A stretch of 64,000 bases of DNA, from NCBI GenBank assembly GCA_036873135.1, contig JAPTYO010000012.1, forward strand, positions 10,238,090 to 10,302,089, given 5' to 3'. Position 1 is the first letter of the stretch. Each line of letters opens with the position of its first letter. A program made the position numbers and the translations under genes. Below, one piece after another: positions 1 through 12,100 of the stretch. This stretch comes from Clarkia xantiana subsp. parviflora. Its lineage: Eukaryota > Streptophyta > Magnoliopsida > Myrtales > Onagraceae. Below the pieces are notes generated by a model. That model had not been told where the DNA came from and searched no databases. It saw only the letters and a program-made list of their open reading frames with translations.

Positions 1-1271
1 TCCAGAGATCGAAAACTAGCTAGTTTACGGAAGTGGGACTCAATCTCATCTCAATATTATATATGAAATCTTCATAGGATGCTACGCGGTTTAAATAAGC
101 AGGGAAGAGAAGATTAGATCATCGCCGCAAAACTGTAGGAATTAAGGAAAGAGAGTTTACAGGTGGCTGATTGACACGTGTCGCGTGACATGTGGCGAGT
201 AGTGACGAACCATGTCATCCGAGAGAGAGACTTTATTGGAAGGAAGGAAGGTCATGGGCAGTCTGAAACGCAAGTGCCGTTGAGAGATAGCGCGTTAAGG
301 GAAACTGTGCAGGGTCGGTGCTTGACTTGACTAGTATGGGGAAGTAAATGTACAACCGACCATGTCGTAATCCATTTCATTTCATTTCTATTATTATATC
401 ATTTATATTTAATTATTTGTTTACTATATATATTATATTATATTATTATTATACATGTACAAGACTAAGAGTGTTAAACTCTGTGAAGAAAAAAAAAATT
501 AAAATAACATGTTATGTCAATATAATATTTTTTATGCGTCGTATTCAAAGTGGAGCCGATAATAAATTGTAAGACGAAGTTAATCGAAATATATTATATT
601 TGACGCTTAATTGAAATGCACTACTAAAATTTATTGAATGTCAAATTTAAGATATTTCAATGTAATTTATATTCGTGTACAAATTAAAAGGCTCCACGTG
701 TCTTAACATTCTCATTTTATATCAAATTTGATAGAAATTATAACATAAATAACTATTTGTCCGAAAATTAGAAGTTTAAACGGTCAATTTAAGTAGTAGT
801 GAAACACAAACTTCTTAACCATCATTCTTTTTATGCCAATAGTACACAATTTTTTTTTGCCATCCAATAGTACACAATTCGTTTCGAAAAAGCATACAAT
901 ACAATTTATAAAAGACACAATCCATTGTAGCTGAATGTAAATGAAACACATCAGCGCATAATATATTAATGATCGAACTAAACAGACAACCCGAATAGCC
1001 GCAAACACAAGTGGAAAAAACTAAACGGAACATAAAAGAACTGAACCTGACAGTGACAGGGGTCAGATTCTACGGGTCGAACTTGCGGGCCGATGAGGCT
1101 CCTCTCCATAATAAAATGGGTCGTTAGGCCCAGCTCCATAAGAAATCTCAATTGGGCTAGGTCCAACTTTGAATAAGTTCGCCCGTCCGTCTCTGTTGAA
1201 ATTTGAATGCCAGTGAAGGGCCGCTGAGCCGCTGAGGTAACAAACAATTCGCATTTTACCGTGGTAATGAC
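1..1271. other. Intergenic DNA left of the LINE
   Basis: No coding region is supported here. The stretch is AT-rich from about 370 to 960 and holds only short chance ORFs. Two CACGTG cores are present (175-180 and 695-700), and GGCCCA-type motifs lie near 1127-1160. These could belong to the promoter of a gene beyond the left edge, but no start codon context is visible to confirm it. Confidence 0.5.
173..182. promoter_or_regulatory. G-box palindrome GACACGTGTC
   Basis: A perfect 10-bp palindrome with the CACGTG G-box core bound by plant bZIP and bHLH factors. A second CACGTGTC sits at 695-702. Which gene they serve is unknown, and a chance occurrence is possible. Confidence 0.25.
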
Positions 1272-1283
1272 TAATGTCTATTT
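1272..1283. repeat. Target-site duplication of the LINE, 3' side
   Basis: TAATGTCTATTT, merging into the poly-T that represents the LINE poly(A) tail. Its partner is at 20378-20389. Confidence 0.75.
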
Positions 1284-1328
1284 TTTTTTTGGTGAAAAGA
1301 GTACGTATGATTAATCAAACAAGAGCAC

Positions 1329-2619
1329 CTACAAAAGAGGTAAGTGTCGAGGGAAAGGTGTCAACCACAAACCTTGAGTGTTTGTACTTAAAGAAAATCT
1401 AGCTAAACGATGTCCAGAGACAACTCCCGATCTAGGAACTTTTACAACAACAAGAGATGTAAACCGATACAAAAGAGTTCTAATATCACTAAGAACACAA
1501 AAGAGGTCCACTTGATGAGTAATATCTCCCTGTAAAGCCTGAATCAAAAGAAGGGAGTCTGTCTTCAGAGTGATAGGTCTCCTCCGGTAAGGGAATGCCA
1601 TGAAAAGAGCTACTCGACACGCCAGACCTTCTGCCAAAAGCGGGGATGTTCCAGGGGATTCTCTACAAAGGGGACAAGTAGGGTCAATAGCTGGAATTCA
1701 TCGGTGAAGGTTAGCTCCCAGAGCTAAGCCTCCAGAACACCCCTTCCAGATGAACATTCTAATCTTAGGTAGAACTTTAGATGTCCAAAGTCTTCCCCAA
1801 AAATTAAAATTAGCAATCATAGGGGGTGTCGAGGTTGAACCATGCTTTTGATCGTGGTGTAGAAGAGAAAGGATACTATAACCAGACTTAACTGTGTAAA
1901 GACCTGAGGAAGAGGGAGCCCATGTAAGCCTGTCTTGTGTTGAGAAAACAGGTAATGGTATTGTGGAAATCATATCTGCTATCATTGGGTGAGTAAGGAT
2001 GTTGAAAAGAGGAATATTCTAGGTGGGTTCTTGAGTATTAAGCAGCTGCTGAACCTTAAGCTGAGGGGTATTTCCAATAATGGACCACTCCTTCAAGGAA
2101 GGCAAATTTGGGACCCAGGGGTCGGTCCAGAAGTCAATGGAGTGGCCATTGCCCACCCTCCAGCGTATCCCTAGCAATAATAAAGGCCTCATCTTAGTAA
2201 TACTTCTCCAAGTGAGACTGTGGTAAGGCCTTGGGGTGCAGGTGAAGAAAGACTCAGCAGAGAGATGCTTTTGTCTCATGCAGTTTGCCCATAAGGAATC
2301 CTGAGAAGTCAACAGTCTCCATGCTAATTTAAGAAGAAGAGCAGAGTTTTGAATTTTGGTATCTTTGAAGCCCAAACCACCCCTAGATTTGCTAAGGGTG
2401 AGTTTCTCACAGGCAATCCAAGGGATGCCTTTTGATGAAGTTTTTGTTTTCCACCACAAATTCCTGAAGGTAGACTCAATCTTGTTGTGGATACTGGCTG
2501 TGAACCCGATGCACGACATAGCATATATGAGAATAGAAGATGTCGTGGATTTTAATAAGACTTCCTTTCCTGCAGCATTGAGGAGTTTGCCCATCCAACC
2601 TTGTATTCTTTTTGAAATA
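1329..2619 (-). pseudogene. LINE ORF2, C-terminal part (end of RT, zf-RVT, RNase H remnant)
   Basis: This is the minus-strand continuation of ORF2 beyond the gypsy insertion. Segment 2019-2594 encodes the post-RT region typical of plant L1s, with motifs such as LLKSTTSSI, RGGLGFKD and WRVGNGHSIDFWTDPW. Segment 1698-1985 encodes the zf-RVT region (SGLYTVKSGY, FNFWGRLWTSKVLPKI). Segment 1329-1637 encodes the second half of an RNase H (LKTDSLLLIQALQG). Stops separate the three blocks, and much of the RNase H N-terminal half is missing, as though deleted between about 1640 and 1690. Recognition rests on these motifs; the size of the deletion is inferred from family layout. Confidence 0.8.
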
Positions 2620-2624
2620 CGTTC

Positions 2625-3530
2625 TGTTAAGTTATGAGATCTCGGTCAACGGGGTGTCGGCTTTGATCTCACTCCTTATGGGGTGTGTGTATGATTCGAT
2701 CTTCTCGGGTCGCCTTGCCTTTGTCTCTGTCCTTCTTCCTTTCCTTCTTCCCTTGGTTTCTTCTCTTCTTCTCTCCCTTTGCCCTGCAAAAGGGGCAGTA
2801 CCAGACACGGAGGAGGGGGGGTGGTGCCTGGTGAACCCTCTCCGATGCCTAAGTCAGAACTATATTTCTAGAGAGATAAAGCTAGAGAGATGTCAGAGCT
2901 AAAATGTCCAAATTAGCCAAGATGTTTAAATGAGTTGTGAAGGTGGGGTATTTATAGGCAACGGTGTCATTAAGGTGGCTTAATGACATCGTTAACCTCT
3001 AAACACACTTAATTAACCTTTAAGTATATAATTAAGACCTTAGGATTCGGAGGAGGTAGGCGGAGTGGACCGAGCATGGGCGTCTGAGGATGGTGTCGGG
3101 ACCCTTGGGGGGGAGGAATCCGACCCCCAAGGGTAGGGGTTGGGTGAGGGCACCCAACCCCTCCTAGGGAGGGTGGGGTTGGCCAACCCCATCCCTCCTA
3201 GGAGGGATCGGGTCAGCCAACCCGATCTCTCCTAGGAGAGATCGGGTCGGCTGACCCGATCTCTCCTAGGAGAGATCGGGTTGGTCCACCCGATCTCCCC
3301 TAGGGGAGATCGGGTCGGCTGACCCGATCTCCCCTAGGGGAGGTCGGGTGTGGCCACCCAACCTCACCTAGGTGAGTCCTTTGTTGTCGGACGGGCGCTT
3401 CGGCCCCGTCCGAGCCGTTGGTGTTCTCGCGAAGTGTCCGGGTTAAAGTTTCGATTTGCAATCATAAATGGGACGATAAAAATACAACGGTTCGGAAGTC
3501 AACGGGTTCAAATTGGGCGTATATCCATCA
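2625..3530 (-). repeat. LTR of the Tat-like element (left copy, 906 bp; 3' LTR)
   Basis: Bounded by TG...CA and nearly identical to 12461-13400. It contains about seven CCTAGG-centred palindromes between about 3155 and 3375, one fewer than the right LTR. The GC-rich 3140-3440 block contrasts with the AT-rich 2930-3030 block. Confidence 0.9.
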
Positions 3531-3545
3531 CATGCCCCCGAGTCA
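3531..3545 (-). other. Polypurine tract of the Tat-like element
   Basis: Read on the minus strand this is GACTCGGGGGCATG directly before the left LTR. It is the expected plus-strand priming site. Confidence 0.6.
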
Positions 3546-5167
3546 ACCAATGGCCTAACCCTTGATTGACTCTATTTTAGGATGGTATGACACGCGCAAT
3601 TTGAAACCGGGATTTTACCTTCTTTGTCTGAATGCTTGCTTACCCTTAGATGCGTGCCTCTGACCCTGCCCCCCTGTCTAATGAGATAGAGGAAATGTAA
3701 ACGTCAGAGTAGCACGGACGTGTGCCTAGGCACGCGTCCGTCTGAGGCAGGAGTAATAAACTTATCTCTGCTACAGGTGTATACTCAAAAAATACAAACT
3801 TACACCGGGGTGTGATACGAATGCAACTAAATAACTTACGCTTCCAATTCATGTCGGGATTTCATCTAAGTGAGGAAAAATTGATTTTGGCCAAAAATTT
3901 TCCTAAGTATGAAATGCTCAAAAATAAAACTAACTTGATAATTCCTCTAAGTATGAGAATATACTTAGCTATAGGTGAAAGAGATAAAAAAGATGATCTT
4001 TCCTTGGCCCTTAGATTTTACTTAAGGCTAGATGGATGGTGGTGATTAAAACCCCTAAAAAACCCTATCATCTTTTTAACATAAAAGAGGAGAGTTAGAG
4101 AAATACCTCCAATAGCCACCATAGCCACCATAGCCACCATCTTTCTTTTTCCACTCACCCTTGGAGAGCAAGGCAAGTTTGAGAGCACCCCCAAGGTTAG
4201 GACCGGCCGGAATTTCCACCACGAGACAGAAATCCGACCAGCCATTCCGGTGAAAGGAGGCCAGCACTGCAGGCGAAGGCTACCGGTGGATCAGCCTTTC
4301 CCGGCGGCGACTCGATTTCCGGCGACTGGTGGACGGCGACGCAGAGGCGGGACGGACCAGCAGACCCAGGCGACGTCGAAGCTGCTGCTGGCGGAGGTGG
4401 AGCCTAGCTCGACATCGGCGGTCGACTGAGGGCGGCGACCAGGCGAGCAGCGGCGCTGGGAGGCTTCGGCGGTGGGCTTTCCTCCGGCGACGGCAGCTCT
4501 ATCCTCGGCCAGAATAATCGACGGCGGGACTGGGAGCTCCGGCGAGATTTGGAGCCAACTTCGGCGACGGGGGAACGGCCGGGAACGACTCCGGCGACGG
4601 CGGGATTAGAACTCCGGCGAGGGGCTGACTTCAATCGGCTTCGAAATTCGAATTCCGGACCCGTTTACCACATCGGGTCGGGTTTTCCAAAGGTTCGCTC
4701 TTTTCTTTTTCGTTGCCGTACCAAATGTCGATTTTTGAATCGTTGATATTTGATTGCCGATGCTTGATTGCCGATGCTTGATTGCCGATGTTTGATTAAA
4801 TGTGGGATTGCCGTAGATAGTCGTTGGTAGTTGTGGATTTTGGGGAAAAATGTTTGCCGGTCGTCCGGATATGGTTTCTTGTCCGATCGGGTTATCTCGA
4901 TCTTGAATTTGATGTTGTGCCGCCGTTGGTGTATTAATCCTTATTGGAGGGTATAATGGTAATTTTTTCCAAAACCCGACCTTAGGCTTGGATAAAATTA
5001 TTTGACTTGGTCGTTGTAGTGTTCTTGACTTGTGCTGACTATCTTTGCCGGGTGTCTTTGGATCTTTGACTGTCGTCGTTGGTCGGGTGTCGGAGTATTT
5101 CCGGTTCTTCGGAAATTTTTCTCATCTTGATACTTGTCGTGTCGTGGTAGGTACTATACTCCTGGTG
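3546..5167. other. Internal non-coding part of the Tat-like element
   Basis: This lies between the polypurine tract and the antisense gene. The part from about 4190 to 4640 is rich in CGGCGA-type triplets. The part from 4640 to 5160 is T-rich on the plus strand and resembles a plant 5' leader with introns. I found no conserved protein in it. It probably holds the promoter and untranslated leader of the plus-strand gene that starts near 5168. Confidence 0.4.
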
Positions 5168-7610
5168 GTGTCCACGTACGCAGACTCTTCAGAGGCGTCG
5201 TATTCTCCGAAGGATGAGTGAGTTCCCTTTTCTCTTCCTTTTCGGTCGCGTTATTTCCTTTTCTATTGCTAGCTTAGTACCGTGGCCTTCCTTGGGGTGT
5301 TAGTCGAAATTTGATTTGTGCTTTGGGGTTTCCTACTATCTTTGCCTTAGGTCTTGCTATCTTGTCAGAGAACCTTCTCACTAGGGCCGATTACAACGAA
5401 CATGTCACTCTAGGAAATATCTGTCCCCTAGATGAGCCTCTGTATCCTTTTCTCCCCTCCTTGGGGAACACTCGGGCGACGGTGACGGAGCCTCCCATAG
5501 GGACGGTCGCCGTATACCCTTCTCAGATCCGATTCGGGCTGAGACTGCCTTACTGTGACGAGCTTATAGAGTTGAGCAGGTTTTTCAGGATTTCTCCTGT
5601 GAACCTTGCCCCCAGTGCCCTTCGTGTCTGGGTGGGCTTCCGGGTATTGTGCCATTGGTACTCCTGGAAGTACTCTCTCACTCTATTCCGATGCTTCTAT
5701 CGGTTCCAGTACCGGACGAGGGTGGGGTTTGCGAGCTTCGTGACTCGCCATCCGACCTTCAAAGATCCCCGATTCTCTGATTTCGGGTTGAGTGGGATCG
5801 AGTGGGATACCTCCCTCCGTTTCGTGACCCAGAGTGACAATTCGGCCAGTCACTGGGCCAAACACTACTTCTTCATTACGGACCGATATGTCACTTGGTC
5901 GGTCTTGAATGAAGATCGGTCCGACGGTTGGCCTGCTTTTGGAGAGTTTTCTTCGGATGACTTGAAGACTATGAAGATCATACACGAGAGCAACAGGACC
6001 CGGTCTTACTGTCCCGTGTCCTTAGTGACTGAGACGGATCTTTATGAGGCCGGGATCAGTCTGACTCCTGACTCCGGGGGTTCGGTATGTCACTTGGTCT
6101 TTCCATCTTTATTTACCTTCTGCTCTTCCTTTGTAGGTTGGTTTCATGGAAAAACCTATAACATGCAGGGAGCCCCTGTTGATCTGAGCAAGAGGAAGGC
6201 TCCTTCCAGTTCTGCTTTGAAGAAATTCCCCCTGCCTGGGAAGAAGGCTGGAGCCTCTGGTACGCTATCTTCTATTTGCTTCTTTATGGTGTAACTTATG
6301 TTTTCCTTATCTTGTTTTTCTTACCTTGCTAGGGCGCTCCCCTTTGGTGACTGAGAGGGTCGTCTCCATTGGCAGAGACTCTGGACCTTCCAAATCCAAA
6401 CTGCGGAGGTCTGATTCTGAGGCCGGGGCCTCGGCTGCTAAGAGAAAGAAGGCTGTGGATCCTGCTTCTCCTACTGCTCGTCCTCCGACCCTATCTCGTG
6501 ATAAGGAGATGGTGGTCGAAGAGGTGCCTTCCCTAGCTGACAAAGGGAAGGGACCTGCTGGTGGTGGTTCTCCTGCCCCCCAGCCGAGGGCACGGTCCTC
6601 AGGTATGATCTCTACCTTATTACTGATCCTTCTATGTTTATACTATCCTTTGACTTGCTTTGCTTGTGTAGGTGGGCCTCCGACTTTAAGTCGGAAGGAT
6701 TTCACACGGCTGACTGATGAAGATGTTATTGGGTCTGAGTGGACTCCCTTCGCTGGTCTGAAGGATTTCCACCTCGATAGCACCTCCTCTCTGCGGACTC
6801 CTGAGGTTGGCGTCCGCGTACTCCGCGGCGCCGTCCCCCCTGGCGATCGTGTTGCCTCGCCTAAGTCTCCTGGGGAGACTCGGCGCTTTGTCCAGGGGGT
6901 ACTCTCTCGTTATGCACCTGTGAGTTGTTCCTTGCTTTCCTTTCATTACTTTCATAATGGCTATCTTTCGGTTGTTCACCCTTTGTTTGTATTGTTAGGG
7001 TATATCTGACATGGTTAACATGTCCTCGCTCGTGCTCGAGTTATCTGACGAGAGGAAGACCCTAGAGGACAGCCAGGTCTCTCTCAAGGCGGAGGTCGCT
7101 ACTGCTGCCGAGAAGGTACGTATATCTGATTTGAGGTTGCAGGAGCTCCAGAGCCAGGTGTCTTTGCTTGAAGCCAATGTGGGCAGTTTGCGTCGGGAAG
7201 CTGAGGTTGCCGCGTCGCTTCATTCTGAGGAGCTGCAGAAGCTGGAGACTAAGTGTCGGGCGGAGGAGAGGGCTATCGCGGTATCTGAGTACAAGGCCTC
7301 CTCTGCCTTCACCGCCGATTATAGCACGCGTCTCACCCAGGAGATGAACCAGTTCGGCGAGTATCTGGTTGATCACATATATCGGATTGATCCTCAGTTC
7401 CCGTTTGGTGACCTTGGTGACTTTGGGCCATATGCCGCTGGCTACGCGACTGTTCTGATGGGTCAGGCTGCTGTCGCAGACGAGGCTGCCCCAGCCCAGG
7501 TGGATGCTACACCTGTGGAGATTGGTACCTCAGATTCCTCTTCCTCATCTATTTCCGCTGGCGGTTCAGCTTCAGGGGGTGAGGCTGACTCCCCCGAGGC
7601 TTCTGACTGA
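5168..7610 (+). CDS. Antisense additional ORF of the Tat-like element: Transposase_28-like protein, five exons
   Basis: Exons inferred from GT-AG sites that keep the frame: about 5168-5217, 5385-6259, 6333-6602, 6672-6919 and 6999-7610, ending TGA. The introns (167, 73, 69 and 79 nt) have good consensus sites, and the joined frame has no stop, giving about 684 aa. The second exon has the plant 'putative gypsy type transposon' signature (VYPSQIRFGLRLP, then a Trp/Phe-rich block); the family match is from memory. A Ser/Pro/Lys-rich linker follows, then a region led by LTDEDVIGSEW, then a likely coiled coil (7020-7310) and an acidic, Ser-rich tail. Its function is unknown; related ORFs are known inside Tat retrotransposons. 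The start is unsure: the first exon opens with GTG at 5168 where ATG would be expected, or an upstream exon is missing from my model. It runs opposite to gag. Confidence 0.7.
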
Positions 7611-8068
7611 GTTGTTTATCTCATACTATCCTTGTATATATAACTGCACTCCTTCTCCCCTTCTATGGGTTGAGTGTCTTTTGAGATTGTGATGGTGTTT
7701 GTTGTTATTTTCCTTTGCCGCATTGTGTTGTTGACTACGTGGTTTGTTTGCCTTTATATTAGTGCTTCTCATGCTTTTATATATATCTCTTCTCATGATG
7801 CCTCTTTATGCCTTGTGTATGGCTCTTTGGGTATGGACCCTTCCCTTGGTATATTTTCTTTACTTATCCTTCTTTCATGGTTTCCTTCATGTCATACCTG
7901 TCATTTCATAAAGAAAAAACATTACTTGTTCTTCACATTACTTTACTTAGAAATATCTTTCTCATGGTATCCTTCTAAGCATGGTACGATGATCTCTTCT
8001 GATACCCCTTACACGGTATACGTTGTATTGTTAGACCAAAGATACGCTCTTGGTGGGCGTCGAAATCT

Positions 8069-8352
8069 GTTCACGAGACAGGCTCTCGGACGGCACTTAA
8101 CGTTTCGCAGGATAGGCTCCCGGAGGGCACAGGTTAGTCCACCAATACAATACCTTCTTGACGGGTGTCAAACTGTTCACGAGACAGGCTCTCGGACGGC
8201 ACTTAACGTTTCACAGGATAGGCTCCCGGAGGGCACAGGTTAGTCCACCAATACAATACCTTCTTGACGGGTGTCAAACTGTTCACGAGACAGGCTCTCG
8301 GACGGCACTTAACGTTTCACAGGATAGGCTCCCGGAGGGCACAGGTTAGACC
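8069..8352. repeat. Tandem repeat, 106-bp period, about 2.7 copies
   Basis: GTTCACGAGACAGGCTCTC starts at 8069, 8175 and 8281, giving an exact 106-bp period. Each unit contains the small inverted repeat GAGA-CAGGC-TCTC. The array lies between the stop of the antisense gene and the stop of the gag ORF. Confidence 0.85.
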
Positions 8353-8870
8353 AAAGATACGCTCCTGGTGGGCGTCGAACTGGTAGTTTGAAATCTACCT
8401 CAAGATACGCTCTTGGGGGCGTCGAACTGGTAGTGTTTTTTCTACCTCAAGATACGCTCTTGGGGGCGTCGAATCTGGTGGGTTGCAAATCCACCTCAAG
8501 ATACGCTCCTGGGGGCGTCGAATTCGTAGTTTTTGGAAACCACTCTCAAGATACGCTCTTGGTGCGTCGAAGTCGTAGTGTAATAACTACTCTCAAGATA
8601 CGCTCTTGGGGGCGTCGAAGGTTGTAGTATGAACACTACTCTCAAGATACGCTCTTGGCGGCGTCGAAGTTCGTAGTTTTTGGAAACCACTCTCAAGATA
8701 CGCTCTTGGTGCGTCGAAGGTCGTAGTATGAACACTACTCTCAAGATACGCTCTTGGGGGCGTCGAATGTCGTAGTACGAAGACTACTCTCAAGATACGC
8801 TCTTGGGGGCGTCGAATGTCGTAGTACGAAGACTACTCTCAAGATACGCTCTTGGGGGCGGCGAAGGTTG
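8350..8870. repeat. Hairpin minisatellite, units of about 46-53 bp
   Basis: About eleven units each start with CAAGATACGCTCTTG, an inverted repeat with a five-base loop, followed by GGGGCGTCGAA. Most then carry a second short inverted repeat of GTAGT...ACTAC form. A lone leading copy of the first motif sits at about 8038. Units vary in the second half and in length, as expected for slippage or unequal exchange. Confidence 0.85.
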
Positions 8871-9127
8871 TTGACTTGGAGTCATATCTGTGTAAGGATA
8901 ACTTGGTGATTGTAACATCACATTCACTGGTAAATACTTTTGAATAACTACTACTCTCTTAGGAGCATTCATGTTTTTGTACACTCGGGATGCCTTGGTG
9001 CACCAAGACATCCTTTGTAGGAAATCAAAGAGTTGTAGAGTTGGAGTAACTTCGTGAGTTCTCCTTCCCAAGAGTTGTTTTTTGAAAAGCTTGTAAAGCT
9101 AAAACATGCAGAATGCTAGATATGAAA

Positions 9128-12100
9128 CTAAGGATATGGGGTGGTCACTGTGTCTGTTGCCACGTACTCTTTGAAGCTTCCATTGTAGATCATTTCTTCC
9201 ACTTCCACCTTCAAGACAATGCAGTTGTTGGTTCGGTGCCCCCAGGTCCCGTGATACTCGCACCAACCCTGTGCATCCTTACCAAGGAAGGCCTTGCCTT
9301 CTTCCCTGCATGCTGGCAGCTCTTGCTTGAGGCGCTTGTGGAAGATTTCTTCTATGCTGAGTGTGAGAGGTGTGAATGTGAATTTGACACCTCCTCCCAA
9401 TGTGTCTGCTTCTCTTCCTTTCTCTGGAACCTCATCCAACTGTTCCCCTTCTTGTTCAAATGCCCTATCCAGCCTTGTCTTGAGCTCTCTCATTGTGCTC
9501 GTCATAACCATCTCATAGAGCCCTCCATAGGCCTCGAATGAGCTTGGATGCATGTTTCTGATGAATGCTCTGACTGCTTCTCCCCTTGTGATGCCCATGT
9601 TGGCACCATAATCAAAGAATCTCTTGAAATAACTTGATATAGACTCCTGCGGCATTTGCTTGATATCGTCTATGTAGCGAAAGCCCCTTAGGATGGAGTC
9701 CCTTGTTCTGTTCCCTATTGTGGTGTCTGGTTGCCAAGGTATGGATGTCACCTTCACAGCCTTGCCCCTGTGTCTCCTTGTAGGCACTGTTTGAAAAAAT
9801 TGCCTGCTCAGGCGAAGTGTCACTCCATTCCTCCTCCTTCCTTGCTTTTGTCTTCCTCCCCTCTTTCTTCCTTCCTGGTTGGCTCCTGCCATGACCATAG
9901 CCACTGTGTCTGTCCTGTGTGATCCATGTCTCATTGAATTGACATAGCATTGTCTTGCGGTGCGTTGATCACCCAGGACCTCTCCTACTCCGTTCTCCGT
10001 GATGTACTTCAGCTTCTGGTGAACAGTGGATGGCACTATTTCATATGGATTTATGGTTGTCCTTCCTAGGATCCCATTGTAGGCCCCCAGGCTCTCAACC
10101 ACCAAGAAATTGACATTTACCTTCAGCTGGGTCCATCCTTGGCCCATGGTCACTGGCAATGTTATCATCCCCAGGGGGTAACTTGTTGCCCCTGAGAAGC
10201 CAACTAGAGGGAAGTTGACCGGATTGATGTCTGCTTTGGTTTTTCCTATCTCTTCCAACACTCTCAGGCTTAGGAGGTCAGCTGAGCTGCCCCCATCCAC
10301 CAAAATTCTCTTTACATCAAAATTATCAATATCTAAAGTAATAACTAGAGCATCGTCGTGTGGAAAGACGATGTGGCTTTTGTCCTTCTCCGAGAACTCT
10401 ATCTTCACTTCTTCTCCTTCTCTTGGCCTTTTTCTCCACCTTGGCACTGAGCTTAGCTTGGATGCATAGACCTCTCTTGCATTAGCAGTTGGGCCACCTG
10501 ATGCTGCCCCCCCATGTATCATGTTGATGACTCCTCTTTTGTTGGGTGGGGGGTTATAGTCTACCTTTTCCTTGCCCTTGTCTTTCTGTGGTGGCCCCAG
10601 CTGCATGCTATTGCCCCCATGGTCTACAAACTGCTTCAGTTCTCCCCTCTGGACGATGTTGTTTATGCTTAGCTTTAAGCTAAAGCATTCATTTGTGTCG
10701 TGACCATAAGCCTCGTGGTTGTCACACCATCTATCCTTGTGATTTCCTACCATTGGGGCTCTCCACCGTGCAGGGGGTGACCATAGCTTTTGGTTCCGCA
10801 TCTCTCTGAGTACGGTGGCTGGAGTGGCGTTCAGTGGGATGAACTTAATGACATTGATTTCTCTAGCCTTTAAGGGTTCACCCATTTGGTTTCTTTGCTG
10901 TGGGGGACGCCACTCTTGTTGTCTTGCATGCTGCGGCGGACGCCACTCTTGTTGCCTTGCTTGCTGCGGTGCCTGGGGTGGCTTTCCTTTGTTTGGCCTT
11001 TGAGTATCCTCCTTGGCTGCCTGAATTTTGGCCTTCTTGCTTGCCCTGTGCCTCTCAAGGTCAATATGCGTTTTAACTCTCCCTGCAAGCTCCTCCAAGG
11101 TACTTGCTGGCTTTTTGGCCATCTTTTCAGCCAATGTTGACCCAAAGCGACCTAAGTTTCTGATAAAGGCTCGGATTATCTCCCCTTCAGTGATGTCTCC
11201 CTGGATGTCTGCAATATTCTGGTTGAACCTGGTATAGTAACTGGCCAGGGATTCATCGTATTCTTGTTTCACGTCATCAATGGAGCCTGTTCCCTTGAGG
11301 AGTTTCCTCTCCCCTAGGTATCTCTGCAGAAACTTAGCTTTTAGCTGCTCCCATGAGTGGATGCTCTCGGAGGGCAGGCTGAAGAACCAATGTGAGGCCA
11401 CTCCTGATAGGGTGTTTGGGAAAAGGAGTGCCTTGTATCTTTCATCAGTGGTCCTCCCAAATAGGGAGGCTTCATGCTGCTGGATATGTTCTAGGGGGTC
11501 TCCCTTCCCATTATACTTTGCAATCTGCACTGTGTGCAGGGAGTCTGGCACCCTGTTCATCTCCAGTTCCCTTGTGAAAGGGTGGTTTGTCTTGTCACTT
11601 AGGCAATGCAGGCTGGGTTTCTTTGACTCATTCAGTTTCCGGGTTATCATAGCTTCTATCTCCTCCGGGGTGATCATCACTGCTGCCGGAGTATAACCTC
11701 TCTGATACCCATTGTAGTTGTAGACTGGGCTTACTGGGTTCCCTTGTCTCTGCTGGTATGGACTGTAGGTGTACCCTTGATATGCCTGCTGGGGTGCTTC
11801 ATAGAAGTCCTGCCTCCTTGGAGGTCTTGCTTGTCTTTCCTCTCCCAGCGGGGTGTAAGCCCTGTTGCTCTGCTGTTGCCTAGGAGGCACAAATTCTTGC
11901 CTTCCCTCTGGGGGTGGCTCTTGGTGATATCTTCTTTGTTCCTCTCGCTGCCCTGCTTGAGGGTGCGAGTAGTAGTCCTCTGCTGGGATCTGCTCCTCCT
12001 CCTGAGCTTCAGTGTAAGTTCCTTGGGTGTATGCCGGCCCTGCATACGCTGTGTGGGCGCGGTTGCCCTCTCTTTGTGCCGGCATCCCATGCGGGTACCC

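Noticed and set aside
348..1247. Short ORFs near the left edge
   Set aside because: AT-rich, hydrophobic by composition only, overlapping on both strands, without motif support.
4329..4746. GC-rich Arg/Gly/Ala-type ORFs on both strands
   Set aside because: They come from CGGCGA-like low-complexity sequence. No conserved domain, and both strands are open only because of the composition.
6085..6136. A GT...AG pair that could be another intron of the antisense gene
   Set aside because: At 52 nt it is shorter than usual plant introns, and removing it would shift the frame into a stop. The open reading through it is kept instead.
8038..8870. CRISPR-like regular repeats
   Set aside because: Unit length and 'spacers' vary, the spacers are themselves repeated, and the sequence lies inside a plant retrotransposon.
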